In this document: positions 51,504 through 60,929 of the stretch, piece by piece
Numbering within the stretch: the first letter of the stretch is position 1
How the letters are laid out: each line of letters opens with the position of its first letter
Source: Bordetella ansorpii
GTDB lineage: Bacteria > Pseudomonadota > Gammaproteobacteria > Burkholderiales > Burkholderiaceae_B
Reading direction: 5' to 3'
DNA: 64,000 bases
Assembly (NCBI RefSeq): GCF_900078315.1
Contig: NZ_FKBS01000007.1
Coordinates: 230,747 to 294,746, forward strand
Translations under genes and position numbers: made by a program
Notes under the pieces: model-generated
Databases searched by the model: none
Seen by the model: only the letters and a program-made list of their open reading frames with translations
Told to the model about the DNA's origin: nothing

Positions 51504-52741
51504 GGCGGGGGATCTGCGGATTCTTGCGGAGGGTGGCGGTTGAACCAGCCTCCGAGCGCCAGCGCGGTGGCATAAGCCCAGAAAAGCGGCGCCACCCCAA
51601 TTAAGGCACCGAGCGCGCCGAAGGTCAACGGCAGCGACACCTGGGAACAGTTGATCAGCGCCAGGCGCAGGCCCATGGCTTCGGCCGCGCGTCCGGGCGG
51701 GCTGAATTGATGCACCAGGGCCAGCACGCTGGGCTGGCAGGCGCCCAGCGCCAGTCCCAGCACGAAAGATAGCCCGATCAACACGTTAACGTCTTCGAAC
51801 AGCGGATAAATCATGAAATCCAGGGCTGTCGTGACGATGGCGACCCGCACCATCGTCCAGCCCCGCACCCGCCGCTGGATGATGGGTAGAAAGATGCGGA
51901 TGATGAACGTTGCCGCCGAGAACGCGGCGAGAATCAGGCCGATGGTGGTGGCGGACAGCCCGATCCGGATGCCGTAGATGGGCACCACGAACAGATGCGT
52001 GTCCCAGGCCCCGGACAGGATGGTGTTGACCAGCATGACCCGGCGCAGCGCCGGCACGGCCAGGATCTCGCCCAGCTTGGGGCGTGTCTCCGGCACGCGG
52101 TGGCTGGCCACCAGCGCGGCGCTGAACGTGCGCAACGGCCGGCGCATCAGCACCAGGCCGCCGACCGACAGCAGGGGACAGAGCGCCAGGATGCCGAAGG
52201 CCAGCCGTGATCCCAGGTGGTCGATGGACAGGCCGGCGATCAGCGGCCCGCTGAAGCCCGACGCGGCCAGCGCCAGCGACAGGATCGAGAAATTGCGCAG
52301 CCGCCGCTCCTGGCCGGCGTGGCCCAGGATGTCCTGGGTGGCGACCTGGTGCAGCATGAAGCCGATGCCGATACAGCACGCGGCCACCAGCAGCGCGGGC
52401 TGGCTCTGCCAGATGAACGGCAGCAGCGTGCCGATACAGGTCAGGCCGGTGCCGATGACCAGCGGCCGGATGACGCCGATCTTGTCCACCCATCGGCCGG
52501 TATGCACCGAGGCCAGCATGGGCAGGATGGCGAAGACCGCCACCAGCATGCCGACCTGCAGGGTGGACAGGCCCAGCTTCAGCGCGGTCAGCGAGACGGT
52601 GATGCGTCCCCCCGTCAGCGCCACGTGGTTCAGCATGGACAACAGGCACAAGCCTGCCGTCCCCGAATATTCGGGGCCGTGGGGGGAACGCGAGGGATGT
52701 GGGCGGGGGGCGTCGGGCACGGCGTAGTCTTTTGTGCCCAT
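51500..52741 (-). CDS. MFS family transporter
   Basis: A 413-residue major facilitator with about 12 membrane segments. The loop between helices 2 and 3 reads GRWVDKIGVIRPLVIG, a version of the family's G-x-x-x-D-R/K motif. The two halves are separated by a polar cytoplasmic loop around residues 200-222 (SHRVPETRPKLGEIL). The stop (51500-51502) overlaps the GTG start of the ChaC-like gene. Drug or metabolite export cannot be told apart from sequence. It is divergent from the macA gene across a 267-base intergenic region. Confidence 0.9.
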   Translation of the reverse strand: MGTKDYAVPDAPRPHPSRSPHGPEYSGTAGLCLLSMLNHVALTGGRITVSLTALKLGLSTLQVGMLVAVFAILPMLASVHTGRWVDKIGVIRPLVIGTGLTCIGTLLPFIWQSQPALLVAACCIGIGFMLHQVATQDILGHAGQERRLRNFSILSLALAASGFSGPLIAGLSIDHLGSRLAFGILALCPLLSVGGLVLMRRPLRTFSAALVASHRVPETRPKLGEILAVPALRRVMLVNTILSGAWDTHLFVVPIYGIRIGLSATTIGLILAAFSAATFIIRIFLPIIQRRVRGWTMVRVAIVTTALDFMIYPLFEDVNVLIGLSFVLGLALGACQPSVLALVHQFSPPGRAAEAMGLRLALINCSQVSLPLTFGALGALIGVAPLFWAYATALALGGWFNRHPPQESADPPP

Positions 52742-53008
52742 TCTGTGCCTAACGTCTGGCTAAGTCGATGTTGCGCCGCCGCAAGTACGATGACAGGCAG
52801 TTGAACAGATAACGGCATGATCCTGGCCCGCTGTCGGCGGTTTTGGCGCGAAATCGCCGCAGATCGCTGCAAACCTTCATTTGCATCATCAAAGATTTCA
52901 CTGACAACCATTGTCGCGTCCACGCAACGAGGCCGACGGCCGGGTTGCTTGAACGTCCTTAACGAGGGCCACGTAGAATGCAACGCTGTTGCTTTCTTCT
53001 CTTCTTCC

Positions 53009-54205
53009 ATGAAACCCAAGACCAAGCGCTATCTATGGATTGCCGTGGTGCTGCTGCTGGCGGCTTTTGCCGTCAAATGGGCGTTCTTCTCCAACCCCCC
53101 CGCGCCCGCCTACACGACGGCCGAGGTGCGCCGCGCCGACCTGGAAGACAGCGTGCTGGCCAGCGGTACGCTGGAGGCCGTGCGGCAGGTCAGCGTGGGC
53201 GCGCAGGCCACCGGCCAGTTGAAATCGCTGAAGGTGCAACTGGGCGATCGGGTCAAGCGCGGGCAGTTGGTGGCCGAGATCGACGACCTGACTCAGCAGA
53301 ACGACCTGCGCACCGCCCAGGCCACGATCAATGCCCGCCGCGCGGACCTGCGCGCCAAGCAGGCCAGCCTGCGGCAGGCCGAACTGTCGTTCCGCCGCCA
53401 GCGCGAGATGCTGGCCGCCGACGCCAGTTCGCGCGAGGACTATGAAACCGCCGAGGCCACCCTGAACGTGACCCGCGCCGAGATCGCCTCGCTGCAGGCG
53501 CAGATCGTGCAGGCCGAGGTCGAGGTCGATACCGCCAAGGTCAACCTGGGCTACACGCGCATCGTCTCGCCGATCGACGGCACCGTGGTGGCCGTGGTGA
53601 CCAAGGAAGGGCAGACCATCAACTCGTTCCAGTCGGCGCCCACCGTCATCAAGGTGGCGCAGGTGGAAACCATGACGGTGAAGGCGCAGATTTCCGAGGC
53701 CGACGTCACGCGGGTGAAGGCGGGCCAGAAGGCCTATTTCATCATCCTGGGCGAACCGGACACGCGCCACTACGGCACGCTGAGGGCCATCGAGCCGGCG
53801 CCGGATTCCATCCAGAAAGACGATTCCAGCGCTTTGATGGCCAGTTCCTCGTCGTCGTCCAGCACCTCGTCGGCCGTGTACTACAACGGCCTGTTCGACG
53901 TGCCCAACCCCGACGGCAAGCTGCGCATCTCGATGACGGCGCAGGTCTTCATCGTGCTGGGCGAGGCCAAGGGCGCCCTGGTGGCGCCGTCCGCGGCATT
54001 GGGCAAGACCCACCCCGACGGCACCCGCACGGTGCGCGTGCTGCAGGCGGATGGCCAGGCTGTCGAGCGGCAGGTCAAGGTAGGCCTGAACAACAACGTC
54101 GATGCGCAGATCCTGGATGGCCTGAAGGAAGGCGACAAGGTCGTCACGGGCAATGGTCCCGGGGCGGCGCCGGTGCCCGCGTCGGCCGCCGCGCCGGGGG
54201 GCTGA
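53009..54205 (+). CDS. macA: Efflux RND periplasmic adaptor (MacA type)
   Basis: A 398-residue membrane fusion protein. An N-terminal anchor (about 8-25, [17 protein letters not shown]) is followed by the HlyD-like lipoyl half-motif [21 protein letters not shown] long coiled-coil hairpin spans about 95-180 ([20 protein letters not shown]). The second half-motif is [21 protein letters not shown], and the beta-barrel and membrane-proximal domains follow. It links the MacB ATPase to an outer-membrane channel. ATG 53009 lacks any Shine-Dalgarno; instead the preceding 19 bases are nearly all pyrimidine. The macB start follows two bases after its stop. Confidence 0.93.
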   Translation: MKPKTKRYLWIAVVLLLAAFAVKWAFFSNPPAPAYTTAEVRRADLEDSVLASGTLEAVRQVSVGAQATGQLKSLKVQLGDRVKRGQLVAEIDDLTQQNDLRTAQATINARRADLRAKQASLRQAELSFRRQREMLAADASSREDYETAEATLNVTRAEIASLQAQIVQAEVEVDTAKVNLGYTRIVSPIDGTVVAVVTKEGQTINSFQSAPTVIKVAQVETMTVKAQISEADVTRVKAGQKAYFIILGEPDTRHYGTLRAIEPAPDSIQKDDSSALMASSSSSSSTSSAVYYNGLFDVPNPDGKLRISMTAQVFIVLGEAKGALVAPSAALGKTHPDGTRTVRVLQADGQAVERQVKVGLNNNVDAQILDGLKEGDKVVTGNGPGAAPVPASAAAPGG

Positions 54206-54206
54206 C

Positions 54207-56171
54207 GTGGCCGAGGCGTTGATCAGGCTGGAAGGGGTGCGGCGCGAGTTCGTGTCCGGCGAGCAGACCATCGCGGTGCTCAAGGACGTGAACCTGGAGA
54301 TCGCCGCGGGCGAGATGGTGGCCATCGTGGGGGCGTCCGGGTCGGGCAAGTCCACGTTGATGAACATCCTGGGCTGCCTGGACCGGCCCACGCGCGGCAC
54401 GTACCGCATCGGCGGGCGCACCACGGGCGAACTGTCGCCCGACGAACTGGCCGAGCTGCGCCGCGAGCACTTCGGCTTCATCTTCCAGCGCTATCACCTG
54501 ATGGGCGACCTGACGGCGCGCGGCAACGTCGAGATGCCCGCGGTCTATGCCGGCCGCGCCAGCGGGCCGCGCCGCGAGCGCGCCGAGGCGCTGCTCGAGC
54601 GCCTGGGCCTGGGCGAACGCGTGGATCACCGCCCCAGCCAGTTGTCGGGCGGCCAGCAGCAGCGCGTCAGTATCGCGCGCGCCCTGATGAACGGCGGGCA
54701 GGTGATCCTGGCCGACGAGCCGACCGGCGCGCTGGACACGCACACCGGGCAAGAGGTGCTGCGTATCCTGGAAGAACTCAACGCCGCCGGCCACACCGTC
54801 ATTATCGTCACCCACGACCTGGAAGTGGCGCGGCACGCCCGCCGCATCATCGAGATCCGCGACGGCGACATCGTGGCCGACCGGATCAACGACGACCGGC
54901 GGCCCGTGACGCCGCCGCCCGCCGCCGAGGAACCGCCGCAGGCGCGCGCCCGGCCCCGCTGGCAAGGCGCCGTCGAACGCACCGGCGAAGCGCTGCGCAT
55001 GGCGCTGGTGGCCATGAACGCGCATCGCCTGCGCACCGCGCTGACCATGCTGGGCATCGTGATCGGCATCGCGGCCGTGGTGTCCGTGGTTGCGCTGGGC
55101 GAGGGCTCGCGCCAGAAGATCCTGAACGACATCAGCCAGATGGGCACCAATACGGTGGACGTGTATCCGGGCGAGAACTTCGGCGACGAGAAGGCCGCCC
55201 GCATCCGCACGCTGGTGCCGGCCGACGCGGATGCGCTGGCGCGCCAGCACTTCGCCGACAGTGTCACGCCGCAGGTCTCGACCAGCGTGTCGCTGCGCTA
55301 TCGCAACGTGTCGGTGAACGGCACCGTGCAGGGTGTGGGCGAACAGTTCTTCCGTGTGCGCGGGCTGAAGCTGGCGCAGGGGCAGTTCTTCGACGCCACC
55401 GCCGTGACGCGCCGCAGCCAGGACGTGGTGATCGACGAGAACACGCGCAACCGGCTGTTCGGGGCCAACGTCAATCCCATCGGCCAGGTCATCCTGCTGG
55501 GCAGCGTGCCCAGCCGCGTGGTGGGCGTCACGCAGAAGCAAGAGGCGCTGTTCGGCGCCGCCGATACCCTGAATGTGTACATCCCCTACACGACCGCACT
55601 GAGCCGCGTGCTGGGCCAGCAGCATCTGCGCAGCATCACGGTGCGGGTGTCCGACGACACGCCGACCAAGACGGCGGAGACGGCCATCGTCAAGCTGCTG
55701 ACGCAGCGCCACGGCACGAAGGACTTCTTCGTCTTCAATACGGATTCCGTACGCCAGACCATCGAGCGCACCACGGCCACCATGACGCTGCTGGTGTCGA
55801 TGATCGCGCTGATCTCGCTGGTGGTGGGCGGCATCGGCGTGATGAACATCATGCTGGTGTCGGTCACCGAGCGCACCCGCGAAATCGGCGTGCGCATGGC
55901 CGTGGGCGCGCGGCGCGCGGACATCATGCAGCAGTTCCTGATCGAGGCGGTGCTGGTCTGCCTGATCGGCGGCCTGGCCGGCATCGGGCTGTCGCTGGGG
56001 TTGGGCGTGCTGGTGTCGCAGGCCACGGGCGGCTCGTTCCAGATGGTGTATTCGGTCAACTCCATGGTGGCGGCGTTCGTGTGTTCCACATTGATCGGGG
56101 TGGCCTTCGGCTATCTGCCGGCGCGCAACGCGGCGCGCCTGGACCCCATTGAATCCTTGGCCCGGGAATGA
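54207..56171 (+). CDS. macB: MacB-type ABC efflux transporter (ATPase plus FtsX-like permease)
   Basis: A 654-residue fused ABC exporter. The ATPase domain (about 1-225) has Walker [11 protein letters not shown]-loop [10 protein letters not shown], signature [15 protein letters not shown], Walker [13 protein letters not shown] and switch histidine VTHDLE. The MacB periplasmic core (about 290-520) and four membrane helices follow, with [20 protein letters not shown] in the FtsX-type C-terminal domain. It starts with GTG (54207-54209) one base after the macA stop. Family members export macrolides, lipopeptide siderophores, enterotoxin or haem precursors. Its stop overlaps the start of the outer-membrane gene (ATGA). 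Confidence 0.95.
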   Translation: MAEALIRLEGVRREFVSGEQTIAVLKDVNLEIAAGEMVAIVGASGSGKSTLMNILGCLDRPTRGTYRIGGRTTGELSPDELAELRREHFGFIFQRYHLMGDLTARGNVEMPAVYAGRASGPRRERAEALLERLGLGERVDHRPSQLSGGQQQRVSIARALMNGGQVILADEPTGALDTHTGQEVLRILEELNAAGHTVIIVTHDLEVARHARRIIEIRDGDIVADRINDDRRPVTPPPAAEEPPQARARPRWQGAVERTGEALRMALVAMNAHRLRTALTMLGIVIGIAAVVSVVALGEGSRQKILNDISQMGTNTVDVYPGENFGDEKAARIRTLVPADADALARQHFADSVTPQVSTSVSLRYRNVSVNGTVQGVGEQFFRVRGLKLAQGQFFDATAVTRRSQDVVIDENTRNRLFGANVNPIGQVILLGSVPSRVVGVTQKQEALFGAADTLNVYIPYTTALSRVLGQQHLRSITVRVSDDTPTKTAETAIVKLLTQRHGTKDFFVFNTDSVRQTIERTTATMTLLVSMIALISLVVGGIGVMNIMLVSVTERTREIGVRMAVGARRADIMQQFLIEAVLVCLIGGLAGIGLSLGLGVLVSQATGGSFQMVYSVNSMVAAFVCSTLIGVAFGYLPARNAARLDPIESLARE

Positions 56172-57625
56172 AGATGTCCTTACCGTTTTCGCACGCGTCG
56201 TTGCCGAAGTTTCGTCCGCAGGGCCGGGCACGCGGATTTCGGCTCGCCGGCGTGGCTTTGGCGGTGTCGCTGCTGCTGGGCGGCTGCGGCCTGCTGGACA
56301 GCCGCTACGAGCGGCCCGCCGTGCAGGTACCGATGCAATGGAACCAGGGCCAGCCGGCCGACGCCGCCGCGCTGTCTGGCCCGTGGTGGCTGGCCTTCGG
56401 CGATGCCGAGCTGAACCAGCTGATCGAGCAGGCCCTGGCGCGCAACAATGACCTGGCCGCGGCCGGCGTGCGCGTGCGCCGGGCGCAATTGACGGCCGGG
56501 CTGGCGCGCGCCGACCTGTTCCCGCTGTTCGGCGGCAATGTGGACGTGAACCGCTCGCGCAACCTGTATGGCGACCGGCTGATCACGCGCAGCAACCAGG
56601 CGCAGTTGACCGTCAGCTACGAGCTGGATCTGTGGGGGCGCCTGTCGCGCGCCCGCGATGCCGCGCAATGGGAGGCCGAGGCCACCGAGCAGGACCGACA
56701 GGCCACCGCGCTGAGCCTGACCGGCACCACCGCGCAGTTGTACTGGCAGATCGGCTTCATCAACCAGCGCCTGGCCACCAGCACCGAAAGCATCGCCTAT
56801 GCGCAACGCACGCTGGATCTGGTGCGCGCGCAGTACGCGGCCGGCGGGGCCTCGGCGCTGGAGGTGGCCGAGGCCGAACAGAACCTGTCCAACCAGCAGG
56901 CCGCGCATACCGACCTGCTGCAGCAGCGCGTGGAGTACCGTAACGCGCTGGCGATTCTGTTCGACGGCCCGCCGGGCCGCATCGTGACCGATCCGCAGGC
57001 CTTGCCCCAGGCCGCGCCGCCGCCGGTGCGAGCCGGCCTGCCCGCCGACCTGCTGGGCCGCCGTCCCGACCTGCGGGCAGCCGAGCTGCGCCTGCGCGGC
57101 GCACTGGCCAACGTCGACGCCACGCGCTACAGCTATTACCCCCCCATCACGCTGACCGGCGCCCTGGGATCGGCCAGCACGGCGCTGGGCAACCTGCTGC
57201 AGAATCCCGTGGCCACGCTGGGCGCGGGGCTCAGCTTTCCGTTCCTGCAACTGAATTCGATGCAGTTGAACATCGACATCTCGCGCACCGATTTCGAAGA
57301 ACGCGCGATCAGCTTCCGCCAGGCGCTGTACCAGGCCATGGCGGACGTGGAGAACGCCTTGTCGGCGCGCACGCAGTTGACCGAGCGCGCGCGGCTGCTG
57401 GCGCTGTCGCTGGAGTCGGCCCGCCGCGCCGAACGCCTGTACGAAGTGCGCTACCGCTCGGGCGCGGTGTCGCTGCGGTTCTGGCTGGATGCGCAGGAAC
57501 AGCGCCGCAATGCCGAGATCGCGGTGGCAGAGAACGGGCTGAACCGGCTGGTGAACCAGGTGTCGCTGTACCAGGCGTTGGGCGGCAGTGATGTGCCGGC
57601 CGTGGCGCAGATGCCGCCGCGCTAA
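56168..57625 (+). CDS. Outer-membrane efflux lipoprotein (NodT/OprM type, TolC-like)
   Basis: A 485-residue outer-membrane factor. The N-terminal signal ends in the lipobox LLGGC (cysteine near 40), giving an acylated mature protein. The body carries two OEP repeats typical of the TolC fold: about 65-250 ([19 protein letters not shown] and [15 protein letters not shown]) and about 275-465 ([29 protein letters not shown]). It begins within the macB stop (ATGA) and completes a three-gene MacA-MacB-channel operon, so the pump should be self-contained. The inducing substrate and regulator are not in the window. Confidence 0.93.
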   Translation: MKMSLPFSHASLPKFRPQGRARGFRLAGVALAVSLLLGGCGLLDSRYERPAVQVPMQWNQGQPADAAALSGPWWLAFGDAELNQLIEQALARNNDLAAAGVRVRRAQLTAGLARADLFPLFGGNVDVNRSRNLYGDRLITRSNQAQLTVSYELDLWGRLSRARDAAQWEAEATEQDRQATALSLTGTTAQLYWQIGFINQRLATSTESIAYAQRTLDLVRAQYAAGGASALEVAEAEQNLSNQQAAHTDLLQQRVEYRNALAILFDGPPGRIVTDPQALPQAAPPPVRAGLPADLLGRRPDLRAAELRLRGALANVDATRYSYYPPITLTGALGSASTALGNLLQNPVATLGAGLSFPFLQLNSMQLNIDISRTDFEERAISFRQALYQAMADVENALSARTQLTERARLLALSLESARRAERLYEVRYRSGAVSLRFWLDAQEQRRNAEIAVAENGLNRLVNQVSLYQALGGSDVPAVAQMPPR

Positions 57626-57686
57626 GCCTGCCCGGCCCGCACGCAGGAAGCGCCGCCGCCAAGGAAGTGGGAAAATACCGCCCACC

Positions 57687-58544
57687 ATGACGATTACCCC
57701 ACCCGACCTCACGCCTTCCTGCGGCATCGACGCCGAACGCCGTTTCGGCGGCCTGGCCCGCCTGTACGGCCCCGGCGCGCCCGCGCGCCTGTATGGCGCG
57801 CACGTCGCCGTCGTCGGGCTGGGCGGCGTGGGTTCCTGGACGGCCGAGGCGCTGGCGCGCTGCGGCGTCGGCGCGCTGACGCTGATCGACCTCGATCACA
57901 TCGCCGAATCCAACGTCAACCGCCAGATCCACGCGCTGACGCCCACGCTGGGCCAGTCCAAGATCGAGGCCATGGCCGCGCGCATCCGCGACATCAATCC
58001 GGGCTGCGTCGTCACCTGCGTGGATGAATTCGTCGATCCCGACAACGTCGGCCAACTGCTGGCCGGGCACTATGCCGCCATCGTCGACTGCACGGACCAG
58101 GCCGCCGCCAAGATCGCGATGATCCTGCACGCGCGCCACCGCGGCGTGCCGCTGCTGCTGTGCGGCGGGGCAGGGGGCAAGACCGACCCGCTGTCATTGC
58201 GTGCGGGCGATCTGTCCGACGCGGCCAACGACGCCTTGCTGTCCAAGCTGCGCAACAAGCTGCGCCGCGAACATGGCTTTCCGCGCGCGTCGGATGCGCA
58301 GGGCCGGGCGTTGAAGCGCGTGCCGCGCATGGGCGTGCGGGCCTTGTGGTTCGACCAGGCGGCGATTCTTCCGCAGGCCTGGACGCAGGCCGCCGAGATG
58401 GACGACGACATGGGCGCGCAAGGACTGGCCGCTGCCGCGCCGCAGGGCCTGTCGTGCGCGGGGTATGGGTCGGTGGTGATGGTGACCGCGGCGATGGGCA
58501 TGGCGGCCGCCAACGAGGCCGTGCGGCTGGCGCTGGCGGACTGA
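57687..58544 (+). CDS. tcdA: tRNA threonylcarbamoyladenosine dehydratase
   Basis: A 285-residue E1-like (ThiF/MoeB) protein of the TcdA (CsdL) family, which uses ATP to cyclise t6A to ct6A in tRNA. The nucleotide site HVAVVGLGGVGSWTAEALARCGVG is at about 34-57, followed by DLDHIAESNVNRQIHAL, in which the arginine and asparagine contact ATP. VDCTDQAAAKIAMIL and GGAGGKTDP occur later, and a serine/alanine-rich end completes the family. ATG 57687 gives the family N-terminus; the frame is open further upstream. Together with tsaE at 18658 the window encodes two separate enzymes of the same tRNA modification pathway. Confidence 0.93.
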   Translation: MTITPPDLTPSCGIDAERRFGGLARLYGPGAPARLYGAHVAVVGLGGVGSWTAEALARCGVGALTLIDLDHIAESNVNRQIHALTPTLGQSKIEAMAARIRDINPGCVVTCVDEFVDPDNVGQLLAGHYAAIVDCTDQAAAKIAMILHARHRGVPLLLCGGAGGKTDPLSLRAGDLSDAANDALLSKLRNKLRREHGFPRASDAQGRALKRVPRMGVRALWFDQAAILPQAWTQAAEMDDDMGAQGLAAAAPQGLSCAGYGSVVMVTAAMGMAAANEAVRLALAD

Positions 58545-58660
58545 CGTGCGCGACGCGGCGGGCGCGCGGTTGAACCGGCTGGCGTGTTTGCCGTCACGCG
58601 GGCCGAAGCACGGATAGCCACGGCACGGCCACAGGCGTGGTCCATCGACGGGCGCCTGCC

Positions 58661-59779
58661 TCATTCCGGCAGATACGCGTCACCGCCGATCTCGATGATC
58701 TGCTCTTCGCTCAGTGCGCGATGCCAGTGCGAATACAGCACCTGCTGCCTGGGCGAAAGACCGACCTCCTGCTTCAGATGGCGATGGATGTCCCGGAAGG
58801 CACGGTGCTCGCAGCCGCCCCACACGAATACCTCTTGCCGATCCGCGGGCCACGCCAGGCCGCGCACGGCATCCGGCAGCAGCGAAGTCGTGCCGGCTGG
58901 CGCGCCCTGGCGATGCAGCCAGTTCAACCCAATGCCGGGCGGCCGGGCCAGCGGCAGTTCCTCCGCGCCGTCGCGCACTTCGATGAAGGCATGGCCGCGC
59001 GCATCGTCCGGCAGCGATTCGAGAATGCGCGCGATCCCGGGCAGGCCGGTTTCATCCCCTACGAAGACATACCAGGACGCCGGCCTGGGGCCGCCCGCCG
59101 CGGGGCCAACCACGCCCACCTGATCGCCGGGCCCGGCGGCCAGCGCCCAGCGCGTGGCGGGGCCGGCGGCGGCGTGCAACGCGAAGTCGATGGTCAGTAC
59201 GCCGCGTTGCGCATCGATGGCCCGGATGGTGTAGACGCGCGTCGGCATCTTCCGGCCGGGCCACACCACGTGGCCCCGGTCGTCCAGCATCGGCCAGATG
59301 GGATTGGCTTCGTCCCGAGGGCCGAAGATCAGCCGGCAATGCATCTGGTCCGCGCGGTCCAGGTGCGCCAGGTTCTCGCCCTGGAATTCGATCCGTCTCA
59401 TGCCTGGCGTCAATGAATGGACCCGCGCCACGCGCACCACGCGGAAATCGTCCAGCGGCACCAGCCCGGCCTGGTCACCGGTCCAGGCGATGTCCAGGCG
59501 TTCGCGCGCCGCGATGAATCCGATGGGGCCCGCCAGCGCGTGCTTCATGCGGTTCAGGGCATGCCGGTGTGCCGTGACGATGGCGATATGCAACTGGCCG
59601 GGCAAGATTTCCAGCGTGGCCTGCCCGAAGACGGACCGTACCTGGTAGCCGCCGTTGACTTGCGTCACGGTCATGTCGTGCGTGGCGATGGCATCGAGAA
59701 TGGCCGGCAGGTAGTCGGCCAGCCTGGGAAAGTCGATCAGGGCCTGCGCCCTACAGGACGCGGATGGTGTGTCGGACAA
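58661..59779 (-). CDS. Siderophore-interacting ferric reductase with N-terminal DUF2218 domain
   Basis: A 372-residue fusion. Residues about 10-95 look like a DUF2218 domain (VTQVNGGYQVRSVFGQATLEI then HALNRMKHALAGPIGF). The rest (about 110-370) is a siderophore-interacting protein of the FAD-binding-9/SIP family with FRVVRVARVHSLTPGMRRIEF, then KMPTRVYTIRAID for FAD, DQVGVVGPAAGGPR, VFVGDETGLPGIARILE and WGGCEHRAFRDI. SIPs reduce ferric siderophores in the cytoplasm. It starts with TTG (59777-59779) preceded by AGGAG that overlaps the stop of the binding-protein gene, implying coupled translation. DUF2218 usually stands alone. Confidence 0.88.
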   Translation of the reverse strand: MSDTPSASCRAQALIDFPRLADYLPAILDAIATHDMTVTQVNGGYQVRSVFGQATLEILPGQLHIAIVTAHRHALNRMKHALAGPIGFIAARERLDIAWTGDQAGLVPLDDFRVVRVARVHSLTPGMRRIEFQGENLAHLDRADQMHCRLIFGPRDEANPIWPMLDDRGHVVWPGRKMPTRVYTIRAIDAQRGVLTIDFALHAAAGPATRWALAAGPGDQVGVVGPAAGGPRPASWYVFVGDETGLPGIARILESLPDDARGHAFIEVRDGAEELPLARPPGIGLNWLHRQGAPAGTTSLLPDAVRGLAWPADRQEVFVWGGCEHRAFRDIHRHLKQEVGLSPRQQVLYSHWHRALSEEQIIEIGGDAYLPE

Positions 59780-59782
59780 TGT

Positions 59783-60919
59783 TCACTCCTGGATCGAGGC
59801 CCATAGCGGCCCATCGATCGGCGTGCCGAGAAAGCGGCGGTTGATGTCGGCCAGGGTCTGCGCGGGATCGAGGTCGCGGCAGCGCTCCGGATGCAGCCAC
59901 TTGGCCGCGACCTCGACGAAAAGCAGGTTCAGCGGTACGACGGCGATCAGGCCGGTCCAGATGCCGTGCACGCGGTGATGCCGGGTGCTGGCCAGGCCCG
60001 CGAAGCCCTGGCGGGCCACCAGCCGCTGCAATCCCGCGCGGCCTTCGGCGGGGTCCAGGCCGGGTCCGATGGCCGGCCGTCCCCCCGACGCCCAGCCGCC
60101 GCCCGAGGCGATGTAGACGTCGTGCGGCGTGCTCAGCAGGTACTCCAATTGCAGCTTCTGGAACCAGGGCGCGGTCACCCCCGGCAGGGTTCGGCCGCCG
60201 GCCAGGGCCAGCAGTTCGCCCCAGACCTGCGTGCCCGCGGCCCAGCAGCAGTCGTTCAGAGTGGATTGCACTTCCAGATAGGTGGTCACGCGCGGCGCAT
60301 CCGCCAGCCGTTGCGCCACGCCAGCCAGGCGCTCATCGACGTAGGCGGCGTAGGCCGCCGCGCGGCCGGGAGCGCCGAGGATCCCGCCCCACATGCGCAT
60401 CTGGCGATGCAGGGTTTCTCCAGGGCCGGCCCGTGAGGCCTCGGCGGCATTGCTGGACACGTCGCTGAACACGACGGGGATGCCCAGCCCCTGCAGCCGT
60501 TGGACCACGCCGCCGCCATCGGCCTGCGAGGCCATGAAGGAACTGGCCACCACGAGGTCGGGCTTCAGTTGCAGGATGCCTTCCAGCGACACCGAGCCCG
60601 GCGCCTGCTTGCCGACCTCGGCGATGGGGCGCCCGTCTGGACGGCGCCTGCCTTCAAAGCGGGCCTGCAAGGCCGCGCTGTCGATGCGGTCGGCCGCGGC
60701 CCAGCCCACCACCAGCGAGGCCGGATCGGGGTGCAGGAAGGACATGGTGACGATGTCGTGCGCCTCCAGCAGCACGATGCGGCGCGGCACGCCGTTCAGC
60801 GTGACGGCACGGCCCGCCATGTCGGTCACGGTGCGAGCCTGCGCGCGGGCGGGTGCGCCGGGCAGCATGCCCGCCATCGCGCCCGACAGCGCGGCCGCGC
60901 AGAAACGGCGTCTGTTCAT
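59783..60919 (-). CDS. Siderophore ABC transporter periplasmic binding protein (FecB/BtuF-like)
   Basis: A 378-residue binding protein of the helical-backbone class. The N-terminus MNRRRFCAAALSGAMAGMLP has a twin-arginine signal, ending near PARAQA. The mature protein begins VTDMAGRAVTLNGVPRRIV, the family opening, and has LQLKPDLVVASSFM, then a long C-terminal lobe ending FLGTPIDGPLWASI. The operon order is receptor, binding protein, then reductase, with 10 bases between the receptor stop and this start. No permease or ATPase gene is next to it, so the importer's membrane part must be elsewhere. The ligand is probably a hydroxamate or related siderophore. Confidence 0.88.
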   Translation of the reverse strand: MNRRRFCAAALSGAMAGMLPGAPARAQARTVTDMAGRAVTLNGVPRRIVLLEAHDIVTMSFLHPDPASLVVGWAAADRIDSAALQARFEGRRRPDGRPIAEVGKQAPGSVSLEGILQLKPDLVVASSFMASQADGGGVVQRLQGLGIPVVFSDVSSNAAEASRAGPGETLHRQMRMWGGILGAPGRAAAYAAYVDERLAGVAQRLADAPRVTTYLEVQSTLNDCCWAAGTQVWGELLALAGGRTLPGVTAPWFQKLQLEYLLSTPHDVYIASGGGWASGGRPAIGPGLDPAEGRAGLQRLVARQGFAGLASTRHHRVHGIWTGLIAVVPLNLLFVEVAAKWLHPERCRDLDPAQTLADINRRFLGTPIDGPLWASIQE

Positions 60920-60929
60920 CGTCCCGGCC

